A stretch of 64,000 nt of DNA from Lineus longissimus (taxonomy: Eukaryota; Nemertea; Pilidiophora; Heteronemertea; Lineidae): assembly GCF_910592395.1 (NCBI RefSeq), contig NC_088326.1:3663001-3727000 (forward strand). Direction: 5' to 3'. The notes under the pieces are model-generated. The model saw only the letters and a program-made list of their open reading frames with translations, had not been told where the DNA came from and did no database searches. The translations under genes were made by a program, and so were the position numbers. Every line of letters starts with the position of its first letter. Position 1 is the stretch's first letter. Below, one piece after another: positions 1 through 11,900 of this stretch.

Positions 1-2909
1 TATCCACCGTCTCGAACACTAATCAATAGCACCCGATGTTACGCGTTAATTACCGTTACTCCACCACAGAAATGATGCATTGCTCTTGTGTAAACATGTA
101 CTCATACATTTGTAGACTGATTAAAATGAATGTGAAGTCGTTCCACCACCAATGCTATTGGGAATGAATTAATGCGAGCAGCCAGCATCACCTACTGAAA
201 GTACCAGCGGTAATTATTTTGAAAATTGTTCCAAGTGATGACAGCTGATGAAGGTTTGGATAGCTCCTCACTCTCCGCTGGCGGGATGCGGTAAACGGAC
301 CAGGGAAATCAGTTACAATGGGAATAGTATTTCCTACTCCACGGGACTGCACGCGGTTTATTAGTTTTTGAGGCCAAGGAAATCTATTTTGCGTTCTACA
401 AGGGAAGTTAGGGCTTCTGGTCTCATGAATACACCTGATGGCCTTCGTCAGATAATAGGCAGATTTCACAACCCTAACGAAGAGCTAACGAGGACGACAT
501 TTCTTGAAGATTTCCCCGATTCTTCGCACAGCCAAGGAGGAAGTGCAGAAGATAAGAGTGTCGTGTAAATGAATTAGCACTGAGGACTTTGGATGACGCG
601 CCAGACGTTCGTTCGTCATATACTTCGTTCGTAAGGGTTGCGAACGCGAAACCTGCCTAATAACCAAATTTGAAAAGCGCGGGAAAGTTGCCATAGCCAG
701 GGAGGCGATGCTAAAAAATGACGGGCTGACCAAAATCGCCGGTGCAGTAATATTCGCCGTGTATAGGCCTACTTGTCATAACGGAGAATCTCGCAGTCAG
801 ATCCTGTTGCAGCCTCATCGTTGCGCCAACCCGCCCTATGCGCCGATAGGCCGAATGCCTATAAATTTCCATGAAGGGCCATTCTTGCTGTTGTCCAAGT
901 CACGCACGAATCAATAGGGAGTTTTCGCCAAGTCCCCGCGCCATCCAAAGGTCGCAAGACGGATCGGCGTTCGCGTTGATGTTGTACTTTGGAGGGCTTT
1001 TATTTGCGAAAACTCCCTATTACTGCTCAACGGCAAAACGGCCTAAAAAATAACGGCACTACGCGATAAGCGAGCCGAGTCATTCAAAGTATAAATTTCA
1101 AATTAAATCAGTAAAATTGACAGAGAAAGCGAATGTCGCCCCAAGGGTGTCATTTCCCGCGTAATTGCGCCCACCATTATTTTGCTGTGATTAATTGAAA
1201 AGTCTGTCATTTGATTGTCGAATCAATTATCACCTTGACGTCAATTATATTAATCGTATCCCATCATCTCAATCAAGGCGTGTTAGTTGGTATACTCATA
1301 TACTTTGTACGAGACACCCCCCCCCCCCCCCTCACGCACACACACTACATGTCATACTATTTAAAGGTCTAACAGAGAATTTCAAAGTAATTTCTGACGG
1401 CCGTCAGAATGTATCGCATGATGGAAGGATGGATGGATTTCTCACAGGCTGGTATACAGCAAATATATAATGATAAAACATTACATTCGCGAGCAAAATC
1501 AAGTATTTTCTGTTCGTTTGCGAACTGATACAAAGGATCGTTATGACAGCCTTCGTAATTCAGTTTATTTGCCTCTGCGGGTTAGAGTAGACTACTCCAT
1601 CTTACGATAGCTGAAGTAACTGGAAATCCCAGGGATGGCGGTGGACCCTAAATTCTATTTATGTCGCTTTTTACCAAAACATTCCACAGGCGCAGGCACT
1701 CAATTTGACCATGAATCCAAGTGGCGTTCTCGTTTAACTTAATATGGTTATTATGTAATTTTTCAATAAGGTACAATAAGGTTCCTGCTGGAAGCCATTT
1801 TTTTCATGAAAAAAATCATCTCACGCTTCTCAAGTTGATGTACGTGCACTCATAGTTCCACCCAACCTTGTCTCCGAAATACGTCATAATTTGCCAAAAA
1901 TAACATCATCCATCATCATTTATCACAATCCATCGAGGACAGTCCTCGGGCAGCATTTATGACGTCATGACATGCGCGCTTTGACACTACATTTATCTTG
2001 CTAACCCCGGTCGCCCTTGTGTTTCATTATGAAAAATATCTATATATTTTTGAAAACATGTCACAGTCCCGAGGGCAAGAATCGCAATTTGTGAGAGATA
2101 AGGTTTAAGACAATTGTTATCGCGGGCGCGTTTGAAATTTGTAAAAGGAAAATATTCCGAGGCGCATCATTCGGGCGTAATTTGCTTTGAGAATATAATG
2201 ATGGTTATAACAAAAAGTGTGCTTAAAGACTGTATTTTCATTGGAGGTATTGGAACATACTCGAATACCAGGATCAGTCGTATGCTCCACCCCTTGCATG
2301 CACACTTCGGTGATATGTGCCGATGACGTGTGAGTGATATTGGGAAAGAATGACGAAGAGAAACTCAGTTGACAGTATTCGTGCGCGTTCCATGGTCGAG
2401 TTTGTGGGAGGGTGTTAATCCTGCAGGCCAACATTTAACGCAAACGTGCACGTAGGCCTACACGAAAATGCCCAACTGTTGGTCAGCAACGCGCCACCGC
2501 GTTCCTTCCGTACACGGACGAGAGCCAAATAAGTCATCGAATCTGTCAGTAGCCCTGATATAACATGTTGGCACTAAATTGATTGAAAGTTATCAATACA
2601 ATAAACTTCAAGAATCCCGAATTATTTAGTAGAGAGGTTTAGATATTCGAATGGAAACGTAACGTATAACGTTTCTTGACGTATCTACGATGCCACATTC
2701 ACGCGATTAGGGTCAGTGATAATCGAGTGATATGCATATTCATCTGTCGCTCTATAGCCATTTGCTCATTCAATAGAGAGGTTTTGAACCTTGAACGAAC
2801 ACGTAACCACTTGTCTTTCGAAAACTCTCCGCCTTCCTGTTGACAACACTGTTTCTTATCATGAGACAGAGTGTGTCGAATAAAATAGGATTTTGAAAAT
2901 TTGTCCTAC
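1..2909. other. Left flank: intron of the SEA-domain gene, mostly unassigned
   Basis: Beyond MITE family D copy 1 and a run of 15 or more C near 1315-1331 I see no convincing exon on either strand. The next exon of the SEA-domain gene must start with one base completing an AG| codon; none was identified, so it lies here unrecognised or off the left edge. Confidence 0.5.
913..1021. mobile_element. MITE family D (GGGAGTTTTCGCAAA), copy 1
   Basis: AATAGGGAGTTTTCGCC at the left and GCGAAAACTCCCTATT at the right bound about 109 bp. This is the leftmost of five copies in the window (also 12975-13102, 21093-21213, 51268-51397 and a half-copy at 63089-63142). Confidence 0.7.
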
Positions 2910-5900
2910 CTGAGACTGTCAAGCTGTGAATATTCGTAAGAGGGCGCTAGGGTAGGGTCCGCCCTCATGATTGCGTCAACTCTAGCGATGAGCACGCTGG
3001 GAAGTTGTTGATAATAGCTGTCAAACTCTTGGCTGTTTCTCTCCCCATCCGCTAGGGGGATTCTTGTGGTTGCTTGAAACCAATTACTGTTTTCAGCGCC
3101 TGGAATAAAGGGGAAATATGAAATTTGTGCACAGTCAAAGAAAGTCGCTGCGGCAGCCACAAAATTTCTATAGTTTGGGTGGCGCGCAAGTGATATACAC
3201 ACCTAGATATCGAGAATTGCTCACGACCGTCCCGAATGTTTAACTTTTGAGTTTTTGTGTAGAGGGCGTTGTAGCAATCCATCGTAATTGCACAACCACT
3301 GTGAAATGTACGAGTATCTTTGTTATTATGCAATAACATCCTGTAACTCTTAGGTAACTTTGACCATCTGACCTCGACTTTTGACCATATGACCTTGACC
3401 TTTGACCTTGCAGTGACCCACTGGAAACAAACCTGAGAAATACACATCAGGAGATCGGGCGGTTGGTTGATTGGTCCGCGTGTACAATTAAAATGACTTG
3501 GGCATGATATATACAGGTGCTTGGTTTTTAAACTTGCCCTGACTTCTCCAATGACCATTGTAGAAGCACTCAACTATAAAAAAACCTGCACTATAGATCG
3601 GAATTTAACCGCAGGCTCTATCCGAAATTCGCAAGCCATCTCCGAAACCCACTCGCAAAACTTCGGCAAAAAGTGTTTGTCATATATAAAACACCGGCTT
3701 CATGTGTGGCGGCCATATGCTTGTATAAAGTGTACAACGTGTATTAAGCGTATGCATAAAGGATGTTTTAAAAAAGAACGTTTATTTATGTTTTTAAATG
3801 TAGTACAGTGGCACCTTATTTAGCGGACAGATCTCTGCAAAGGACACCGTCTCTGTTAAGAGCACCGTGTACCAAGTTGGTAATTTCTATTGAATTTTAC
3901 CTCAGTCTGTAATCAGAACACCGCTCAATTAAGGACAAAATTTGTCCGACCCAATGGTGTCCTTAAAGGCCATATATCAAGGTTTAAAAACATGCTTGAT
4001 ACTCATGAAATATGTTGAGGGTTAAAAAAACAAGATCCCAGACATTAAAAAATTCTAATAATAAAGTCATTATTTAGTTATTTCAATTTTCAATTTTAAA
4101 CTATTTGAATTTCCCACCACACACAACTTTAGATTAGTTCCACATGTGGCCGCTAGGGATTTTTTGATGACGTAGATCAGGTCAGTCAGAACAAGGCAAG
4201 ATGGCTTCCGCATACAGTTCAGAGAGTGAGAGCAGTGAATTTGAGGATGTTTTGGTCGATACAGAAGGATATTTAAATGTTGAGCCGTACATGTTCGAGC
4301 CATTAATATCACCAGATCATAATGAGAGTGATCATTCGGACGAAAGTGATTAGAATTTGTGGTTAATCAATTTGCATGGCAGACCTGCCGATATAGCAAA
4401 GAAGACATTGATAGACGGTTGCAGATTCATAACATGTATGAGGTTTCCACTGAATATGCAGGGGTTGACAGCTGCAATTACCACATTAGTGAAACCTAAA
4501 TAAATAATCGACATTATAATTTCAATGATTTGTTTATTCATCACAGTTCCAGCAGTTGAATCCCGACATCAGTTGAGAGGAAAGATGTTTCCGTCGCAGG
4601 CGGTCGAAGCATCGAAGAAGGTCGAAGGACAGCTCGCCACAGCATCGAAGAAGGTCGAAGGACAGCCTGCAACCGCATCGAAGAACGTCGCAGGACAGCC
4701 TGTCACAGCACTGATTGAGGAGCTCTTCCTCTCCAGGCTTCAGAGCCACGCTGAGAACAGGAGCGGGGATACACTTCACCAGGTCCGCAAGTACTTCTCA
4801 AGTCAGCGCAAATTTGCCAATTACGTCAAGCACACAGTAACAGGAGTGAGCCGGCCAAATCGAACCAGACCAGCTAGGAAGCTTTCCATAGTAACGATGA
4901 CCTCTCACTTTGAGAGCAACTCGTTTTCAGTCTCGTCGGATCGTTTCATTCTCGACTTACTGACGGATTCGGGTACAAGTCGACTGACCCGGGAACAGAG
5001 GGACATGGCTGAGGTCTATAGGGACATGGTGCCTAGCATCCAGATGTTCTCCTACGCTCGGTCAACACCGCGTGAAAACCTTGATGCCATCATCAAGGCA
5101 AGCTTCGGCGCTCAGTTCGTCTTCTACCCAGCTCTGCAAGGCAGGGCTGCAGAGAGGCTGCTCGTACACGCGTTTTTGGCGGGTGGAGTACTGAAAAGTG
5201 GTGATAGGTTAGTGTCGAACAGGCCGTTCGACACGACTTATGGTCATATTGCAGCTGCTGGTCTCACGGTTAGTAGCCTCACACCGCAGGCTTGTCCGAA
5301 AACATACTACGAAGCAAGCTCGGTCTTCATGGGAAACATCGACGAGACACTTTTCGCGGAGGAGCTCGACTTGAGCGAGATGTTGTTGATGACGATGACG
5401 GACAACGGTGGCGGCGGACAGCCTGTGTCTCTGTCTAACTACAAGTTCCTCGCCGAGAAAACACGAGCACAGAACAAACTGATCTGGGTGGACGGTTGTC
5501 GAATCTTTGAAAATGCCGTGTTCATCAAAGCATTCGAGCAAGACAATGAGGACCGCACTATCACTGACATCGTACAGGAGATTCTCTCATTGGCTGACTT
5601 CGTCACCGTAAGTTTCAAGAAGATGTTCGCCCACTCGGGAGGCGCTATCCTGATTAACAAGGCGTCACCCTTGCTTCAGGACAAACAATTATTGAAAAAA
5701 ATGGATGCCTCAATCAAGATGCAGACGACAACCGACTACGGCAATGGCTACCAATCCTACTCTGGCCTCACCGGGGACTCCATGGTTGAGATAATGACGG
5801 GCCTGATTATATCGGCAGATGAAGCCATTACGGGTGAACGTATCGCGCAGGTCGGCCGCGTCAACTGTTACATGCGGCAACACTACCCTGGGTTTCCTAT

Positions 5901-8900
5901 CCTGGCCGGCGGGCATGCCCTCTATGTCGCGGCGGACCAGGTTCTACCCAAGGTGCCGATGGCGAACTGCCCCGCAGAGTACCTCAACGCGATAATGATG
6001 CAGACAATCCGGACACGCGGCGGCTGCCTAGGTCACGTTGTCTACGGTGGAAGAACCGAGCTCCCCTCCGGTGAGGTGGTCTTTCTAAACAAGCTACCGT
6101 TGGATACACTGAGGCTAGCCATCCCGCGCAATCTGTACTCCGACGACGAGTTGATCGCACAGATCAGAGTCATCGGTGAAGCCTTCGTGCGCGGGGCGTT
6201 CACATCTCTTAAAGCGGGGCTCTCTCCAATTGACCACATCGACAGTGGCTTCTATCACTTCGGCGCCAAGTACCATTTCGTCGATGAGAAAGAGTTCTTA
6301 AACGCAGTAGACTACCTGCGAAAAAATTATACAGTGTGTCCTTGAATCGGAACTTATCAATCGTCCGTGTGACAGTGGTTGAGCTGGTTGGCGCCAGTAT
6401 ATAACCCAGCGGGGTGCTTGGGCCGATGGAGTAGGTTGCTGCCTGGTTGTTACGTATTGTTCGTGACAGATGACGCCTCAGCTAGAATACGTCATCCAGA
6501 GATTCAGGCTCTTTTAATCCTACGTCAAATATATTGTCGATTTCGACAGGCGGAGTGTATTGAAAACTAACAGTTATGCTAGGATGGAATACGTTGGAGG
6601 ATCGTTAATAAAGCACTGATTGGTTGTGGTCAGGTAGCGTCTTTTCCGCCACTTTAGGCTGCCATTTTGATAACATGTGACATCAAGACGCATAGTGATT
6701 GGCCATAGCCTCGCCGCCGACGCCAATTCAGGCGGCAATCCGTAGCACACCTGGCTTCTTCGTGCGTTCAAACGCGGCGACACGCGTCAAAAATCAAACA
6801 TGTTAGATATTTGGCGTTTAGTTGCGGCAAGTGGCGGCAAGTCGCGTTCGCCGACGCCGTTCGTAGCAGACTAGGGATTTTTCAGGCGTTCAGGACTCTT
6901 GCGGCAAGAAACGCCTGTGAACGCCGAAGTTGGCGGCTAGTGTGTTACGGGCTTTAGGGACAAAAGGCCGTGTAATGGGCTCGGCCTTTGAGGTAAGGGG
7001 CAAAATAACCTAATGTAGCTGTAATAAAGGTAGTTTTTCAGTGATTTGTAGTCGTTGGTGGTTGGTGATGGGTGTACATGTACTACATTTTATGATTGAG
7101 TAGTGTTGCGGTGGTGGGGTGTTACTTAGAGATTGTTCAAGGGGTACGCTGCTGTTATTTGCTGGTGGGTCCGGAAAATAGAAATGCAGTTATATACAGT
7201 GCCGTATAGTGCAGTTTTCGTGTGTGCAAATTTGCTGAAACTTCGCAATGTTAAAATTTGTAATCAGTACGTAATCACGCAGTTGGATATTTTCAAATTC
7301 AATTACAAATTTCAAACTTTTAACGAACGGCGTAGGCCTTTAAGAAAAACGCGCAACCTTGTATTATCACATCAGTAAACAACTTTTTCATAGAATTTCA
7401 CCCCGCGTCGAATATGTTGATATAAACATCCCCAGGGTGTTTCGAACCCGTGCCAAGTCAGTCAACTATGATATTAGAAGCACTTACCCGTGATTGCCTC
7501 TGGGTTTATAACTGAAAGCATAAATATTAGCAATTACATGTATGAATAATGTTGTGTCGGTCACTCAGGAGCCGTCTTGAAAGGAAGTAGTTGCAGTTAC
7601 TGTAAACACGGCTAGGAGTCCGCAATGTAAACAGCAAGTTTTTCGAAGGCGTTTTATATTCGTGTATTTCGCGAGAGCCGCAATTCGTGAATATAAAAAT
7701 CGCGACAAATTTAAATTTATTACTGAAGTCAGTGATGTGTTTTGAAACCAAAACGACAGAGTTTCATGGCAATTTGACCACTCGCTTCTGAGAGTTAAAA
7801 AGAACGTAATATTGTGCAGCGTGACCTTTACGTTTATTCCTTTATGATATACGGTAGCTACCGTAAAAACATGTTCACTTTGCAAAAACATGTGCTAACT
7901 TTGCCAACACTGGAATGTCTCACAAAGACATATAAAGAGGTAATGTAAAGGGCCGCGACGATTCATTTTATTCGCTGCGACCTGCGACGGGGCAATGACA
8001 ACATGACGATTGTGGTCGAAATGCGGCCGCGGATTGGTTTATTTCAATCACTCGTCATGTTGCCTTGGCTCCGTCGCACGTCGCAGCGACTGAAATCGCT
8101 CGTTAGCGTGGCAGTGTTTCCATTTTAAGAAAGAAATTACTTCATAGTGAAAATTATTCATGAACCCACGAAGTGTTTTTCGGCAGATACCGAAGGGTGG
8201 CAGAATTACCCCTTACCGGCCATAGCATGTTTGACAGACGCCCCTACTCTATTCCAAATCGTCACCAACTCGTGCAGATAATTGCCCATTTGCCTTTCGA
8301 ACCGACCTTACCAAACTACCGAAATAAATACCAAAAGTTCGGTTAAAAAGACACTGCTAAGGTCTATCTCCACATCGCTTGCATCCCACGCGGCGCGTAT
8401 CGCACATGACATTTGTAAGTGTACACTGTCTACGGAGAAAAACCCTGTGCGATATACGCTGCGTGATGTATGCTTTTGATGTGAAGGCCTTCTCGCGCAT
8501 CGGTTCTGTCAAGAATTAATAAAGACTATATTTTATTAATTCTTGGTTCTATTAACTACAGTGGTAACTGTAATCACCTTACTTGGTAACTCCAAATGAG
8601 TTATGACTAAAAGGCAGTAGTTTAGGACATAAATGGAGAAAAGTAACACTCCAAAAATGCACAAAATCGTTGAAAAGTACAATCCGGAGAGAACCGTATT
8701 CGTGACGTCACTTTGTTGCGTCGTCTGCAAAATCCCGAAAATTAAGAAAGGAACTTTTCGTGTCCAAATTTGAAAGAAAGGAAACTTATTAATACAAATA
8801 GGCTAACGTAAAGCAACGGTCTCGAAATAGAAATCATCCGTGACGTCACCGGTGTTCTGTCGTCTGCGCTAATCCAACATGTCAAGATTGAACCGCTCAA

Positions 8901-11900
8901 AATCCGAAAATGACACGAGGAAAATGCGTGAAAAGCTGGCGATCTTCGCCTTCTGATGGTGCGATTAGCTCGAGTTGGCAGACGACCACGAAATGCAAGA
9001 TTAGTAGTAAACAAATAATATTTGCGGAACATTTCCCAGGGTTGGAATGTGATGCCAAATGATTCTCTGACATCACGCCCAGGCGATCACCAGAGTAGTA
9101 TCGGAGAAAATCAATATCGCATTTTCATTCGTCGGTTTTGGATTAAACTTGATGTCGAATTCATTGACCGGGTCATTGATGTTAAAATGATGGATTTTTC
9201 CTCCCAATGTTATAGCTCTTATGACTTCCGGTTCCCAGATAAATAGATTGACCACTTAGCTTCAAGTTGAAAATTGATTTGTAACAGATTTGTATTAATT
9301 CCATATTACCATTGATTTAAAACAATATTTAGAATAAAAAGATTTGTGTGCTTTGTTGTGATAAGCTAGGTTATTTCTCCACGGTGTTGTCGATAATCAG
9401 CTGGAAGAGTTTGTGACCGCTAACTCATCCAGCTGGTTATCAGTACACTCCGGACACTGTGGATTGGCCTCGTCCCTACCCATTAGGAAAACTATGTTAG
9501 GATGACTAATTAACTGCCTCGGGAGTCTTGTTATATCAGTTGACAATTAAAGGAGGAACCGAATTATGAAATTATAAAATTAAAGGAATACTCACGTGTG
9601 AAATATAAGGCAAGCACAACAGCAGCTGAAATCACAGCGAGCACCAGAAGTACAACGAAAACAAATAAACATCTGCGGTTTTTACAAACACACGGCGTTT
9701 CTTTCGCCTCGACAGTCCCATCTCCACTACTACTCTTCTCCTGGATCCACTTTGCCTCAACCGGCGACGTATTTTTACCGCTGAGGGCGCTGCCATTGAT
9801 GTGCGAAACGCCCGGCCCTTGTCGTTTGTACTGTGGATTATATCCCGCGTGAGCACCCGTGAAATCTAATTGGACGTCATTTTCTGACGTCACGGATGTT
9901 GATTTCTCTAGTCTGTTTTTTCGTCCAGTGATAATTCGATTTGAATCACTTCCGTTTTGGTGTGTCTCTCTGACGTCATATCCGTTTGTTTCTGGAACTG
10001 CAGAATCTGTTTGAAGGATTGCAGGCAAGTTGTTCAAGCTCTCTATTGAGACGGCAGGGTTGCTATAGGTGTGGTCCCCCAAGGAAGGAGGCCCAGGCGT
10101 TTGGTAGAGGACATCTGTGGAGCCAAACGTGAAAGCTGGCTGCTGCTGTAAATAGACAAAAAACACGACGAGTTATTACAGAGTCGTGAGATAGGCTGAT
10201 GCTCAGGGGAAGGAGAATGATCCTGCCTGCCGGATCCAAACCGGTCCAGAGACAGTCCAACGCTGGAAAATTGAGCACACGATTATGATAATTTATCTCG
10301 TGATACATTGTATCTCAGTAAAATAGGCCGCATCGTTTTGTAGCCGGAGGGTGGGAGAGATACACTCCGGACGCAGTGGACCGGCCTCGTCCCTTACCCA
10401 ATTAGGATGACGCAACTGACTGCCCCGGGAGTCTAGGGAGAGAGGTCACGTTTATGACATATGAGATCGACTATATATACTTTCCAACCCATACTCCGGC
10501 GCAGTGATAGTAGCGTGATGAGGGATAATGTCTGCTTTGGAGTATAGATTATGATGCTGCCCTTTCGCCCAGTATATTTTACGGTACCATCGGCGATGAC
10601 ATCGGCGCTGTCAACACGCACTGTAGAATCACGCAAGACGGGTGCGCATTATAAGGCTCTCACCAAGAAAGATGACATCAAGTGACCTGGTGTTGGTCGG
10701 CTTGTTTGCAAATGCCGGACGGAATGCTTGCAGGTGAGGCAGATTCACGTTGCTAATTGAAAAATCGAAAAGCATGACGTCAAAAATCTGGCAGCGAAAT
10801 CCCATTCGCGCCAAATTGATAATTTACTCTATCTTGGCGAGATGTCAGTTTTTAAAGTATCAAACAGTTTATAGAGGTACCCTTTAATTGCCTTCTAGCT
10901 GTGACGTCATTCTTACAGTAAACCGCTTCGGCTCGGGAAGGTGACCTAAATGCGATTAGATCAGTTGAATGTTACGAATTATTGAGCAAACAAAATAAAA
11001 TTGATCCAGATATTTTTATGAAAACAACGCAGTCAAATACATTTTTATGCCCTCAATTTGATTGTGCTGTAGTGATAAGTTTCAACCATTATACTTGATT
11101 CGTTTTCTAAAGTGCAAACAACAATTTGTCTCAATGCGAAGATCGGTATCTCAAAATCGAAGACGGGCGACGCGGTTGTTTACTTGAACCTCGATCCAAG
11201 TGTGAGTTATGTGTGGATCTTGGGTCAGGTGAGGTGCGTGTTGATGCATTTTGAACGAGGTTGGCCGATGGCAGAAGATAACGGAAGCTATTCTGTCTAT
11301 TTTATGACGTCACTGGTCTAGGAGGAATTCTTCAAAATATAGTACCTTAGATTAATGAGCCTTTTTAGGTTGTTTACTCTAAGAAAGCACACGTTCTCCG
11401 AAGATTTCGGGATCAGTCACCCGACAAACATTCCTATTCAGGGATTTAGAGGTTGATACCCGAGTCGCTCATAGATGGCAGCACGACAAAATGAGACGAT
11501 CGGTCGAGTCTGCCGTGTTTTCATGACGTCACACGCACGTGCTTGGCGCAATGAATTGTCGCCGTTGTCGTTGAGGCGAAGATTGGCCATTGTGGAGGTC
11601 ACATACGTCACTCATGTCATCGGTTTCAAAGAACCTCTCGAGAAATCACTTCAGATCAATTATGATTAAACATGATCGGGATTTCAAGAGGCCACTCGTA
11701 ATGATTGATGATCTATTGATTTTCAATTAGAATTCTAAAAAATTTAAAGAAATTGTAGAGATATTCCTTAACTTCCTGTAACGCCCATTAAGCGATGTCA
11801 TCCTTTAGCTTTGATTTATGATCTATTGATAAACTATCAAAACTGAAAGTAGATATTGAAATGTTCCGTCTCTTTGATAAGATAACTGTTCCATTTCATA

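Larger units (their letters stand above)
6613..9595. other. Intron 2 of the SEA-domain gene, after the tryptophanase gene
   Basis: No coding sequence recognised. It holds GC-rich inverted motifs near 6710-6960 (GGCGGCAAGTC, CGCCGACGCC, ACGCCTGTGAACGCC), the degenerate inverted element at 7972-8095, two diverged blocks around CGTGACGTCAC (8702 and 8840), and a sequence near 7296-7345 that recurs inverted at about 17262-17320. Confidence 0.5.
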
